Shown here: piece after piece, positions 44,273 through 55,298 of the stretch
How the letters are laid out: each line of letters begins with the position of its first letter
Numbering within the stretch: the stretch's first letter is position 1
Assembly: GCF_963677945.1 (NCBI RefSeq)
Contig: NZ_OY782578.1
Location: 3,129,258-3,193,257 of the forward strand
DNA from: an uncultured Bacteroides sp.
GTDB lineage: Bacteria > Bacteroidota > Bacteroidia > Bacteroidales > Bacteroidaceae
Direction of reading: 5' to 3'
Length of the DNA stretch: 64,000 bases
The notes under the pieces: model-generated
Told to the model about the DNA's origin: nothing
Databases searched by the model: none
The model's input: the letters and a program-made list of their open reading frames with translations, nothing else
Program-made: the position numbers and the translations under genes

Positions 44273-45859
44273 CTATTTACTATAGACCTTAGCAATAGAT
44301 TCTGCAACTTTTTCTATAATTGCAGATACTTCATCGTTGATAATACCTTTTTTCAGCAAATCAAGTACATCTGCTTGGTGATTGTTCTGAAGATCTAACA
44401 AGAAATTCTTCTCAAACTCATGAACTTTATCCAGCTTAACAGACTTCAACAAACCGTGTGTACCGCAATACAAGATTGCAATTTGCTGCTCAACCGGCAT
44501 TGGAGTGTATTGAGGCTGAACCAGCAATCGGGTATTTTTCTGACCTTTATTGATAGTCAAAGCGGTTACAGGATCCATATCACCACCAAATTTGGTAAAT
44601 GCTTCCAGTTCACGGAACTGTGCCTGGTCAATTTTCAATGTACCAGCAACTTTCTTCATTGCCTTGATTTGGGCATTACCACCAACACGAGATACTGAAA
44701 TACCTACGTTGATAGCCGGACGGTTACCCTGATTGAACAAGTCTGTATCAAGGAAAATCTGACCATCTGTAATAGAGATTACATTGGTTGGGATATATGC
44801 AGCAACGTCACCAGCCTGAGTTTCAATAATTGGAAGAGCAGTTAAGGAACCACCACCTTTTACTTTACCTTTCATACTTTCAGGAAGGTCATTCATCTGA
44901 CTAGCAACTTCCTGCTGATTAATAATCTTAGCAGAACGTTCAAGCAAACGAGAGTGCAGATAGAAGATATCACCAGGATATGCTTCACGTCCTGAAGGGC
45001 GTCTAAGGATCAAAGATACCTCACGATATGCAACAGCTTGTTTAGACAAGTCATCATATACAACCAATGCATGACGTCCGCTATCACGGAAATACTCACC
45101 GATAGCAGCACCTGCAAACGGTGCAAAATATTGTAATGCAGCAGGATCGGATGCTGTTGCAGAAACTACAATAGTATAATCAAGCGCACCTTTTTCTTTC
45201 AGTGTATTTACGATAGTAGCAACGGTAGATCCCTTCTGTCCTATGGCAACATAGATACAATATACTGGATCACCTGCTTCGTAGTTACTTTTTTGGTTGA
45301 TAATAGTATCAATTGCAATAGAGGTCTTACCAGTCTGGCGGTCACCAATGATTAACTCACGTTGGCCGCGACCGATAGGAATCATAGCATCAACAGCTTT
45401 CAAACCTGTTTGCAAAGGCTGATTTACAGGCTGACGGAAAATTACCCCCGGAGCTTTACGTTCCAATGGCATTTCAAAGCGTTCACCAGAAATTTCTCCT
45501 TTACCATCAAGTGGCTCTCCCAGCGGATTGATAACACGTCCAAGCATTCCTTCACCTACATTGATAGAAGCAATTCTTCCTGTACGTTTTACTATATATC
45601 CTTCTTTAATCTGATCTGTAGGACCAAGTAACACAGCTCCTACATTATCCTCTTCGAGGTTCATTACAACGGCTTTAATACCATTGTCGAACTCCAGCAG
45701 CTCGTTAGCTTCAGCATTCCTCAGGCCATAAATGCGGACTACACCGTCACTTACTTGAAGTACTGTCCCCACTTCATCGAACTGAAGGCTGGTATCAATT
45801 CCTTCAAGTTGCATACGCAACACTTCGGAAACTTCACTTGCTTTTATATTTTCGGACAT
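44273..45859 (-). CDS. atpA: ATP synthase F1 subunit alpha
   Basis: A 528-residue F1 alpha chain. The Walker A motif is GDRQTGKTS (about 170-178), and the conserved [23 protein letters not shown]-like region (here [13 protein letters not shown]) is present. Alpha subunits bind nucleotide but are non-catalytic. atpH ends 10 nt upstream. Sequence is standard for the family. Confidence 0.98.
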   Translation of the reverse strand: MSENIKASEVSEVLRMQLEGIDTSLQFDEVGTVLQVSDGVVRIYGLRNAEANELLEFDNGIKAVVMNLEEDNVGAVLLGPTDQIKEGYIVKRTGRIASINVGEGMLGRVINPLGEPLDGKGEISGERFEMPLERKAPGVIFRQPVNQPLQTGLKAVDAMIPIGRGQRELIIGDRQTGKTSIAIDTIINQKSNYEAGDPVYCIYVAIGQKGSTVATIVNTLKEKGALDYTIVVSATASDPAALQYFAPFAGAAIGEYFRDSGRHALVVYDDLSKQAVAYREVSLILRRPSGREAYPGDIFYLHSRLLERSAKIINQQEVASQMNDLPESMKGKVKGGGSLTALPIIETQAGDVAAYIPTNVISITDGQIFLDTDLFNQGNRPAINVGISVSRVGGNAQIKAMKKVAGTLKIDQAQFRELEAFTKFGGDMDPVTALTINKGQKNTRLLVQPQYTPMPVEQQIAILYCGTHGLLKSVKLDKVHEFEKNFLLDLQNNHQADVLDLLKKGIINDEVSAIIEKVAESIAKVYSK

Positions 45860-45869
45860 AATTCTTTAT

Positions 45870-46424
45870 TTATATACTTTTTCTATTCTTATCCATAAAC
45901 TGGGTCTTCACCCGTTTAAGTTGTGTTGCCACGCTAGCATCCAAGCGATAGGTATCAATACCAAAGATAAAACCGCCCAAGATTTCAGGATCTACAGAGG
46001 TTTTAAATTCCAGAGTTCCTTTTTTATCCTTCATCAACATCCTCCTCATCTGTTCTTCTGTTTCAGCACTTAAAGGAGTAGCTGTTACCAATGAACCAAT
46101 GGAGATATGTTTAATTTTACGGTATAAATCCTGATACATCAAAGCAATGGATTGCAGGTGCTGTTCTCTTTTATGATGCAAAACCAATTCAATGAAACGA
46201 GCAAATACATCACTCACTTGAGTACCGGCCGCAGTGCATATCAGCTTATGCTTATCTTTACTCTTCAACACAGGATTATCAAGTACGGTTTTAAGAGAAG
46301 AATGTTCTGCAAAGCTTTGAGCCAAAATGGTCATTTCTTCAAAAACTTTCTCTTCCACACCTTTGTCCTGTGCAAAAGCTAATAACGCTTTAGCGTAACG
46401 CATGGGAATAATACCTATATTCAT
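45870..46424 (-). CDS. atpH: ATP synthase F1 subunit delta
   Basis: A 184-residue OSCP/delta subunit that joins the F1 head to the peripheral stalk. Recognised by the family pattern RYAKALLAFAQDKGVEEKV at the start and the DPEILGGFIFGIDTYRLDASV block near the end, followed by a basic tail. It lies between atpF (3 nt) and atpA (10 nt). Confidence 0.95.
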   Translation of the reverse strand: MNIGIIPMRYAKALLAFAQDKGVEEKVFEEMTILAQSFAEHSSLKTVLDNPVLKSKDKHKLICTAAGTQVSDVFARFIELVLHHKREQHLQSIALMYQDLYRKIKHISIGSLVTATPLSAETEEQMRRMLMKDKKGTLEFKTSVDPEILGGFIFGIDTYRLDASVATQLKRVKTQFMDKNRKSI

Positions 46425-46427
46425 TGC

Positions 46428-46928
46428 TTATGATTTTGATACTGTCACTTCATCCAACAAACGATCAATCATGTCCATCTGCTCTTTGTCTTTCTTCAGA
46501 CTAGTACGTATTACTTTTTCAGCAATATCAACAGATAGAACTGCTATCTGGCGGCGTACATCACGGATAGCTTCTTCTTTCTCTGCCTGTATCTGAAGTC
46601 TTACTTCGTCCAATTGTTTTTTGGCTTCTAATTGAGCAGTGACTTTTGCTTCGTTGATAATTTTATCGCGAATAGCAGCTGCATCATTCAAGATTTTCAC
46701 CTGTTCTTCACGAGCTTCAGCTAGCATTGCTTCTCCATCTGCTTTAATACCCGCCAACTGTTCATTTGCGGTCTTAGCAGCCTCTAGTGATTTATCAATA
46801 AACTGCTTACGGTCTTCCACCATCTGAGTGATAATAGGAAAGCCAAATTTAGCAAGGATGATAAATACCACCACGAAAGAGAGGAGCATCCAGAATAGAA
46901 GTCCAAATTCAGGTTGTAATAATGACAT
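46428..46928 (-). CDS. atpF: ATP synthase Fo subunit b
   Basis: A 166-residue peripheral-stalk subunit: one N-terminal membrane helix ([19 protein letters not shown], about 10-28) followed by a long charged helix from residue 36, with no predicted breaks, as needed to reach the F1 head. It lies 4 nt after atpE and 3 nt before atpH. Confidence 0.95.
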   Translation of the reverse strand: MSLLQPEFGLLFWMLLSFVVVFIILAKFGFPIITQMVEDRKQFIDKSLEAAKTANEQLAGIKADGEAMLAEAREEQVKILNDAAAIRDKIINEAKVTAQLEAKKQLDEVRLQIQAEKEEAIRDVRRQIAVLSVDIAEKVIRTSLKKDKEQMDMIDRLLDEVTVSKS

Positions 46929-46932
46929 ATTA

Positions 46933-47208
<276 letters not shown>

Positions 47209-47226
47209 TTAATTTTAAATTTGTTT

Positions 47227-48297
47227 TTATTTTGCGTGATGACCATGAACCTGAGATAATCCAATAAATACTGCAGAAAGCATAGTAAATACATATGCCT
47301 GGATATATGCAACCAAAAGTTCAAGGATATTCATAAAGATTCCGAAAAAGACAGATAGTACAGTCATTGAGCCATTAAGAACAGGTCCCATCACAGCTGT
47401 AATGAATACAAGACATACAAGACTGAGAATAACTGAGTGGCCTGCCATCATATTTGCAAAGAGACGAATCATCAAAGCGAATGGTTTTGTCAAGATACCT
47501 ACTATTTCTATAGGAATCATAATCGGCTTCAATGCTAATGGTACATCCGGCCAAAATATTTCTTTCCAATATTCTTTAGTACCAAAAAGATTAACAGCCA
47601 GTAAGGTGCAACAAGCTAATGTAAGTGTTATTGCAATATTACCGGTAACATTTGCTCCTCCTGGGAATATAGGTATTAATCCCATTATGTTATTAAAGAA
47701 AATAAAGAAAAACACTGTAAGCAAATATGGTGCATAACGTTCATATCCCTTTCCAATACAAGCCTTTATCACATTATCGTTTATATCCATGATAAACATT
47801 TCCATAAAACCGAGAAATCCCTTAGGAGCTTGATTTGAACTCCTTTTTGACCAGCGAGCCACTTTAAGTATTACTATACAAAGAAGAATACTATTTAAAA
47901 TAATAGCAAAAGCTGTTTTGGTAATAGACAAATCTATAGGTCTGATTTCAGCACCAGTAGCGTCTTTCTCTACAATTTTCCCTTTATATTGTCCTTCTTT
48001 AGCTATATAAAAGCCTTCATGTTCGCCTGTTGAAGAATGATGGAATTCAGAAGAAAAAAACATGTGCCATTGACCATTATTCCCCATTACAATAACAGGT
48101 AACGGAATAGATATATGAGTTTCTCCCCATGTAGTGATGTGCCATTCGTAAGAATCGCCGATGTGACCGAATACAATTTCTTTCACATCTACTCCGCCTT
48201 CACCTTTTGACTCGTTGGCAGAGATTGACAACACGGGTATAAACATTAATAGCAACAACCATGTATATCTCCTTATATTATACTTTAAGCTTTTCAT
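47227..48297 (-). CDS. atpB: ATP synthase Fo subunit a
   Basis: A 356-residue subunit a, longer than the E. coli form because of an N-terminal signal-like segment (YTWLLLLMFIPVLSISAN) and a roughly 90-residue periplasmic domain before the first membrane helix, a trait of Bacteroidetes. The proton-path motif IRLFANMMAGHSVIL carries the essential Arg. Its start overlaps the preceding small membrane gene by 20 nt. Confidence 0.96.
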   Translation of the reverse strand: MKSLKYNIRRYTWLLLLMFIPVLSISANESKGEGGVDVKEIVFGHIGDSYEWHITTWGETHISIPLPVIVMGNNGQWHMFFSSEFHHSSTGEHEGFYIAKEGQYKGKIVEKDATGAEIRPIDLSITKTAFAIILNSILLCIVILKVARWSKRSSNQAPKGFLGFMEMFIMDINDNVIKACIGKGYERYAPYLLTVFFFIFFNNIMGLIPIFPGGANVTGNIAITLTLACCTLLAVNLFGTKEYWKEIFWPDVPLALKPIMIPIEIVGILTKPFALMIRLFANMMAGHSVILSLVCLVFITAVMGPVLNGSMTVLSVFFGIFMNILELLVAYIQAYVFTMLSAVFIGLSQVHGHHAK

Positions 48298-48697
48298 TCG
48301 TCTTTTTTCTTTTTAAACTCTTTTCAAAATCAAAATAGAACTTGGATTCCAATATCAGGTAAACCATATAGAATATTCCGATAGTAACCACAAACTCTTT
48401 ATCGTACTTATTATCTACTAACACCATAGAAAGCGTCATGAAAAAAATCGTAATAATAATCTTAGCAATCTTCACCATTAAGTAGATATTTAAGAGCTTT
48501 TCATTTGACTCTCTATTTATTCTTCTTAATACTTCACCAAAGCCCAATCCTACTAAATAGTAAAACAGCGGTATGCCGAAATACCATAGAAAAAGCTCTC
48601 TTGGGAATACAAAATAAGTCACTACTGCGCCTATAATTGTTGCAATTCCCATTACTACGGTTAATACTACAAGGAATCTTTTCCGCAATACTTTCAT
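48278..48697 (-). CDS. Membrane protein inside the ATP synthase operon (AtpI-like position)
   Basis: A 139-residue protein with about four hydrophobic segments and a charged C-terminal tail (SLKRKKTNEKLKV). It lies between atpC (34 nt) and atpB (20-nt overlap), the place where many atp operons have atpI, whose product helps c-ring assembly. I do not see strong AtpI motifs, so the match is by position and topology only. Confidence 0.7.
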   Translation of the reverse strand: MKVLRKRFLVVLTVVMGIATIIGAVVTYFVFPRELFLWYFGIPLFYYLVGLGFGEVLRRINRESNEKLLNIYLMVKIAKIIITIFFMTLSMVLVDNKYDKEFVVTIGIFYMVYLILESKFYFDFEKSLKRKKTNEKLKV

Positions 48698-48731
48698 AAG
48701 ATTAAGATTTAAAGGTTTGTGCGTTCTATTT

Positions 48732-48968
48732 CTATTCTACGCAAACAGATACCTGGTTCCGTTTGACTTCTACAAATCCTCCTTTTATGGAAAGCTCCAC
48801 TTCTTCCCCTTCATAAGGCTTTATCCTTATTATTCCCTCTTTTAAAGAAGAAATCATTGGGGCATGGTCCTGCAGTATTGTAAATCTACCAAGAGTTCCT
48901 GGTAAAGTTACAACATCTACATCACCTTTGTAAAGTGTCCGTTCCGGCGATAATATTTCTAATTTCAT
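48732..48968 (-). CDS. atpC: ATP synthase F1 subunit epsilon, short form
   Basis: A 78-residue protein covering only the N-terminal beta-sandwich of epsilon: LEILSPERTLYKGDVDVVTLPGTLGRFTIL and SIKGGFVEVKRNQVSV are the conserved strands. The C-terminal two-helix inhibitory domain is missing, so this ATP synthase should lack epsilon-type inhibition of ATP hydrolysis. Such a short form is normal in Bacteroidetes. Confidence 0.95.
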   Translation of the reverse strand: MKLEILSPERTLYKGDVDVVTLPGTLGRFTILQDHAPMISSLKEGIIRIKPYEGEEVELSIKGGFVEVKRNQVSVCVE

Positions 48969-49008
48969 AAATTCTTATATACTAGTTTGCCAAGCTCTGA
49001 CATGGCAA

Positions 49009-50529
<1,521 letters not shown>

Positions 50530-50733
50530 CTATTTATTTTTATAATTTATTTAGTTATTATTCTCTGTTTTAAGAACTCTTTTACATAATCACAAAGATA
50601 AGAACAAAATGTTACACACTGTTTTTTTTAGCGATTTTTTAGTTCAGAAAACACAATTTTCATTTTCGTTATCGTGCACAACAATCCAATAAGAATCATT
50701 AAATCAGAAAAATAGCACATATTATATAAACTA

Positions 50734-50779
50734 AGCAGGCAACTATTAATGATTACTAAATCAAAAATAGCTGCCTGCT
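50734..50779 (-). terminator. Terminator of the PadR/PspC operon
   Basis: AGCAGGCA (50734-50741) pairs with TGCCTGCT (50772-50779), and the inner CTATT/AATAG extends the stem. It is 28 nt after the PspC-protein stop codon. Confidence 0.7.
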
Positions 50780-50806
50780 ATACTATTATTTAACGTACTA
50801 CTCTAA

Positions 50807-51907
50807 TTAAATCGTAATTGTGTAAATGTGATGATCCCAATATGGTATACCTATAATCGGGAATAATATAATAGATGCAATCAAACTTATAACCCAAAGT
50901 ATAACCAATATAGTTTTTACAGTTGGAGACATAGGTTTCCAGTCTAGCAATTTACGGAAGATTGAAAAAACTAGTCCTGCTAAAGGAATACCGACTAATG
51001 CTATACCTGTAATGCATGCCAAGACAATATTAACCGGTGAGGTTGAAATTAAACTCCAATCATTAATAAAAGGAAGCCAGCTTACAAATGCAGCACCACC
51101 ACCCAGAACTATTGAAAAAGCAGCTATTATAAGTGCAAAAAGAACTATAATCAGAACAAATAGTACTGGACAGAATACAATAGCCAGCAATACAAGTAAC
51201 ACCTTTATAAAGACTCCAACAACTTGTACAAATGCATCTCCTAACTTTTGTAAAGCCGTACGTGGTTTTCCTGAATTCACATAATCATTTACTCCTCCAG
51301 CAACTTTTTCAAATCCATCAGTTACTGTTTTACCAATATTCTCAACTGTAACCTTCTCCCCTCTCATGGCAAGTTTTTCTGCTGCAGTATGCGCCTCAGG
51401 AACTACAATCCAGCATACTATATAAATAGGAATAACAACTCCTACTCCAAAAAATACCAATACAATTAAAAGTAATCGAACCAAAGTAGGATCCCATCCC
51501 ATATATGCTGCTAGACCAGAGGCTAAACCACCTAATATCTTATCGTCAGGATTACGATAGAAACGACGGCGGGTCTGATCAGATTCACCACTTGAATATG
51601 GTTCCTGACGAGGTTCGCCTGCAACCTTTTCTTCTTTCACGTCTTCATCGGAAAGTTCTTCAGGTTTCCCCATACGTTTAATAACTTCTTCAACATATTC
51701 TACAGTGATTACCTGAACGCCTGAATTTACTTTTTCAGTAAAAAGCTCTGAGATTCTAAGCTCCATATCCTTCACAATCTCTTCAGCTCCAACTTCTTTA
51801 CGAAAATGCACTTTAAGATTAGCCAGATATTTATCCAACAAATGGTACGCGTCTTCATCAATGTGGAAAACCGTGCCTCCTAAATTCACAGTCAATGTTT
51901 TTTTCAT
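50807..51907 (-). CDS. PspC-domain membrane protein
   Basis: A 366-residue protein with an N-terminal soluble domain of about 110 residues (Bacteroidetes PspC-associated), then a PspC domain starting at RRFYRNPDDKILGGLASGLAAYMGWDPTLVRLLLI with two membrane helices, and four or more further helices to the end. In enterobacteria PspC senses envelope stress. Here it overlaps its PadR regulator by 4 nt, so both form one unit. Function beyond membrane-stress sensing is not established. Confidence 0.88.
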   Translation of the reverse strand: MKKTLTVNLGGTVFHIDEDAYHLLDKYLANLKVHFRKEVGAEEIVKDMELRISELFTEKVNSGVQVITVEYVEEVIKRMGKPEELSDEDVKEEKVAGEPRQEPYSSGESDQTRRRFYRNPDDKILGGLASGLAAYMGWDPTLVRLLLIVLVFFGVGVVIPIYIVCWIVVPEAHTAAEKLAMRGEKVTVENIGKTVTDGFEKVAGGVNDYVNSGKPRTALQKLGDAFVQVVGVFIKVLLVLLAIVFCPVLFVLIIVLFALIIAAFSIVLGGGAAFVSWLPFINDWSLISTSPVNIVLACITGIALVGIPLAGLVFSIFRKLLDWKPMSPTVKTILVILWVISLIASIILFPIIGIPYWDHHIYTITI

Positions 51908-52245
51908 TCTATTATCGATTCGTTTATTGTAATATGATTTACAGTTTCATTCAGTTCTTTCCAGGCTGTTTCAAGTTCACCTAAAAAAACTTCTCCTTTA
52001 GAAGTTAGCTTATAATATTTACGTGGTGGCCCTTGAGTAGACTCCACCCATTCATATTCAAGCAAATCATCATTCTTCAGCCGAGTGAGCAACGGATAAA
52101 GTGTTCCCTCTACCACTATCAGCTTTGCCTCTTTCAGTTTCTGAATAATATCAGAAGCATAGGCAGGCTCCTTATGCACCAATAATAAGATGCAATATTC
52201 GAGCATCCCTTTGCGCATTTGCGATTTAACATTGTCTGCATTCAT
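51904..52245 (-). CDS. PadR-family transcriptional regulator
   Basis: The start at 52245 gives 113 residues; an upstream ATG (52287) is rejected because it lies inside the predicted promoter. It is a short, subfamily-2 type PadR protein: KGMLEYCILLLVHKEPAYASDIIQKL, VVEGTLYPLLTRLKNDDLLEY (recognition helix and wing) and GPPRKYYKLTSKGEVFL. It represses its own operon in most studied cases. The overlap with the PspC gene (ATGA type) and an inverted repeat at the promoter agree. Confidence 0.9.
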   Translation of the reverse strand: MNADNVKSQMRKGMLEYCILLLVHKEPAYASDIIQKLKEAKLIVVEGTLYPLLTRLKNDDLLEYEWVESTQGPPRKYYKLTSKGEVFLGELETAWKELNETVNHITINESIIE

Positions 52246-52268
52246 AGTCTTACTTTTATTTGACGATA

Positions 52269-52309
52269 CAAATATATGTGATCGCAAGGTACTTTGTTAT
52301 ACATAGTAC
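52269..52309 (-). promoter_or_regulatory. PadR promoter and putative operator
   Basis: Minus-strand TATATTTG (52276-52269) is a perfect -7 box. The -33 region is covered by the inverted repeat GTACT...AGTAC (52289-52309, 11-bp spacer), where the PadR protein itself may bind. Confidence 0.55.
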
Positions 52310-52550
52310 TATAAATTACATAATATTAACGTTTAATCATATAAGATTCCATGTATTACATACAAGTAAAGATAAATATTTAATAAATATATCTGTATAT
52401 TTTAATAGATAAATATAACAAAATGATTCTTTATTCTAAAAATATATAGTACGCAGACAATAAAAATTTGAGGAATTATTGCCATAATCTACAAACTTTG
52501 AAGAATAAATTTCAATTCTATTTTTTTATTATGCTCTATAAAAAAAGAAA
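52310..52550. other. Gene-free AT-rich stretch
   Basis: About 240 bp upstream of the PadR promoter, up to the terminator of the esterase gene. It is very AT-rich; I see no reading frame, repeat or structured RNA. Confidence 0.5.
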
Positions 52551-52584
52551 TCCTCATGCTTCATTGAGTGAAAACATGAGGATG
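52551..52584 (-). terminator. Terminator of the esterase lipoprotein gene
   Basis: ATCCTCATG pairs perfectly with CATGAGGAT; on the minus strand a T-rich run (TTTCTTTTTTT) follows. Confidence 0.88.
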
Positions 52585-52610
52585 TAATATCTAAGAACGG
52601 ATTTATTGTA

Positions 52611-53663
52611 TTATAAAACCTTTACATCTATTTTATTATCATTTCTGAAAGGATTTACTCCATAAGGCCATAATACCTTATCAACAAAATTCAAATTATC
52701 CATTACATTGTCCCAGGTTTTAATAACTGCATCTCCATGTCCTGCTCCATCAAATGTTTTTAGTAAAGCACGATCATCATTACATACCTTTTTTATAGCT
52801 TCTAGCAATTTAGCAGATTGACGATAAGGAACAACCTGATCATTCGTTCCATGCACAAGAAGGATTGGAGGGAAATTCTTTGTTACAAGATAAAGCGGGC
52901 TTGCTTTTTGAGCTTTTTCTTTATATTCAGGTATCTGAGTGTTAAATCCCATTTCCTGATTTGCAGGTTCCTTTAATGTAGGAAAATCACTCATATCAGC
53001 TACCCCATACCAGGAAACTATTCCTTGTACATCAGATGAAGACTTTGCACTACCCATTGCCAGGTCTTCATATTCAGGTATTCCATTTGTAGCACCTAAC
53101 ATCTCAGCAATATGTCCGCCTGCCGAGTTCCCCCAAGCAACAATATTTGTAGCATCTAACTTGTACTTCTCGGCATTTGCACGAATAAAGCGCACAGCTG
53201 CTTTTGCATCAAAAAGCGGTGCAGGCCAAACAGCCTGACTAGAAAGACGATAATTTACAGATACAACTGCATAACCTTGAGTAGTAGCTAGCATAATAGA
53301 AGATATCGTTTCGGAATCTTTATTACCATATGCCCATCCACCACCATGAAATACCATTATAACTTTGTATGGAGCCTCTCCTACAGACGGATATATAATA
53401 TCTAAGCGTTGAGAAGGATTTGTTCGTCCACCAAAAGCATAAGGGATATCCAGTTCTGTAGCTTTAAACTGAGACATATCTATTTTTTTCTCTGCAGCCT
53501 TATCCTGAGCATATTCACCTAATCCAGAAACATTTGCTGAAGCAACATTCTGTTTATAGATTTCTGTATACCTGCTTGTTTTGGCCATATTACTACAACC
53601 ACCTATCATAAATGACAAACAAACAACAGCAATTGCATTATATCCAAAATTCAGTTTTCTCAT
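52611..53663 (-). CDS. Alpha/beta-hydrolase (esterase-like) lipoprotein
   Basis: A 350-residue protein with a lipobox ending at Cys23 (MIGGC), so it is attached to the envelope. The hydrolase core shows HGGGWAYG (oxyanion loop, near 106-113), GNSAGGH with nucleophile Ser180, Asp275 (NDQVVPY) and His309 (GAGHGD), the full catalytic triad of BD-FAE/carboxylesterases. Substrate could be an acetylated or feruloylated glycan or a lipid ester; no linked polysaccharide genes help to decide. Confidence 0.88.
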   Translation of the reverse strand: MRKLNFGYNAIAVVCLSFMIGGCSNMAKTSRYTEIYKQNVASANVSGLGEYAQDKAAEKKIDMSQFKATELDIPYAFGGRTNPSQRLDIIYPSVGEAPYKVIMVFHGGGWAYGNKDSETISSIMLATTQGYAVVSVNYRLSSQAVWPAPLFDAKAAVRFIRANAEKYKLDATNIVAWGNSAGGHIAEMLGATNGIPEYEDLAMGSAKSSSDVQGIVSWYGVADMSDFPTLKEPANQEMGFNTQIPEYKEKAQKASPLYLVTKNFPPILLVHGTNDQVVPYRQSAKLLEAIKKVCNDDRALLKTFDGAGHGDAVIKTWDNVMDNLNFVDKVLWPYGVNPFRNDNKIDVKVL

Positions 53664-53692
53664 ACTCTAAACTTTTATATTAAACAAATATT

Positions 53693-53753
53693 AAAAGATT
53701 CTCCTGACAAATATATCGATAAATAGATATATCCGTTGCCAAAAGAATCTTTT
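53693..53753. promoter_or_regulatory. Hairpin region with the esterase -7 box
   Basis: AAAAGATTCT (53693-53702) pairs with AGAATCTTTT (53744-53753), and ATATATC/GATATAT form an inner stem. It could terminate the slipin gene. Minus-strand TATATTTG (53715-53708) lies inside it and is the likely esterase promoter, so terminator and promoter overlap. Confidence 0.45.
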
Positions 53754-53849
53754 TAACTATATATTCTAGAAAAACATAACGTTTCCAATAAGAAACAATT
53801 TTCTCATCCACTCTTTATTTTATTTTAAACAATTACTCTTTCATTATAA

Positions 53850-54776
53850 TCAATCATCTGATCGAGGGGTATATTTAGCTTTAGCCTTTTCCTTTTTAAC
53901 AACATCTGCTAAAGCTATCGTTCCGGCTAAACCGCCAAGTCCCATACTCTCTACAGCTGAACTAGGCACTACCACAATTGTAGAATTTGTTTTTAATCCT
54001 TCGTAAAGCATATTCATTGCACGAAGATGAAAAGCATCTGGATTATCGCCATAAGTATTAGCTGCTTCAACAAACTTACTGGCAATCTGTCGTTCAGAAT
54101 CGCCTAAGATAACTCTGGCCTGGCGTTCTCGTTCAGCTTGTGCCTGCATAGACATGGCAGCTTCTAATCCTTGAGGGATAAGTACATCCTTCACTTCAAC
54201 AGAGATTACATTAATACCCCAAGGCTCAGTTCTTTCATCAATAATAGTTTGCAATATAGCACTAATTTTATCACGTCCTTCGAGCATATCCGCAAGCATT
54301 GTTTTACCAATTACATCCCGAAGTGCCGTTTGTGAAGCCCAGGCTATTGCGCTATTATATTCAGCTACATCCAAAGCTGCTTTTTTGGGATCAACTACTT
54401 TCCAGAAAAGCACAGCATCTACATCAACGGGGACAGTATCTTTAGTCAATGTCTTTTCTGCTTTAAAAGCAGAGCTTATAACACGAATATCAATCCAGTA
54501 AGGTATAGAATCAATTATAGGAATAATAAAGAATATTCCAGGTCCCCTTAATGATTGAAATTTGCCAAGACGCAATACAACAGCTCTGTTCCACTGAGTT
54601 GCAACTTTTGTTGACCATGCTATAAACACGGCAGCAAAGAAAAACAGAACCAATATAATCTGACTTATTCCAGACTTGAATTCACTATCTACAGCAAATG
54701 CCAAAAGTGCTCCTATTACTGCTATTACAATAAAGAGCAAGGTTGCAACAGAACTATCATTTCTCATCTTGTTCAT
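53850..54776 (-). CDS. Slipin-type SPFH (stomatin-like) protein
   Basis: A 308-residue protein with two N-terminal hydrophobic segments (about 10-28 and 36-53), then the SPFH/band 7 domain (TQWNRAVVLRLGKFQSLRGPGIFFIIPIID; AVLFWKVVDPKKA) and a coiled coil rich in Gln, Ala and Arg (AAMSMQAQAERERQARVI) near 205-225. Stomatin-like proteins form membrane-attached cage-like oligomers. The usual NfeD partner is not adjacent here. The role is unknown beyond membrane organisation. Confidence 0.92.
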   Translation of the reverse strand: MNKMRNDSSVATLLFIVIAVIGALLAFAVDSEFKSGISQIILVLFFFAAVFIAWSTKVATQWNRAVVLRLGKFQSLRGPGIFFIIPIIDSIPYWIDIRVISSAFKAEKTLTKDTVPVDVDAVLFWKVVDPKKAALDVAEYNSAIAWASQTALRDVIGKTMLADMLEGRDKISAILQTIIDERTEPWGINVISVEVKDVLIPQGLEAAMSMQAQAERERQARVILGDSERQIASKFVEAANTYGDNPDAFHLRAMNMLYEGLKTNSTIVVVPSSAVESMGLGGLAGTIALADVVKKEKAKAKYTPRSDD

Positions 54777-54908
54777 AAATTTTAAAGATTAATACTTTTA
54801 TAAAAGTCCTATAATTTTATTTTAAACTAACACTCTATAAAAAACATATATTCAATGCATAATTGTTATAAAGACAGAAATCTAAATATCTTTTAAATTA
54901 CAAATATC

Positions 54909-55160
54909 TTAGTCAAGAATATCCAGATTAAGTTCATTCAAATCATCATTATCTCTATATCTGGCTTTTAGCCCTAATTGAGCAGCTATTGATTCTATAC
55001 CAGATGGATAAGCACTATCCTGGCAAATACTTAAGCCTGCAATCAAGATGTCATTGCGTTGCTTTTGGATAGCAATAGACAATAACTCATAGTCGGACAA
55101 TACAGGATAGTCTTGCTTTAATTCCTGCACAATTTCATCAATTAATTTAAAGTTTTGCAT
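54909..55160 (-). CDS. Small hypothetical protein
   Basis: An 83-residue, acidic protein without membrane segments. The first half is predicted helical (LIDEIVQELKQDYPVLSDYELLSIAIQKQRND), the end is Asp/Asn/Leu rich (YRDNDDLNELNLDILD). I recognise no family. It lies alone, 132 nt upstream of the slipin gene on the same strand and could share its transcript. Confidence 0.55.
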   Translation of the reverse strand: MQNFKLIDEIVQELKQDYPVLSDYELLSIAIQKQRNDILIAGLSICQDSAYPSGIESIAAQLGLKARYRDNDDLNELNLDILD

Positions 55161-55298
55161 GTTTATATCTTTTTAAGGTTATTAATTAATCACAGTCATA
55201 TCAAAAGCATAGAATATACATTAAAAACAAATAATAGTATTAATTGTTATATAAAATGCACACGTTTTTCAATATTAATCCGTAGCTGTTGATTGATT

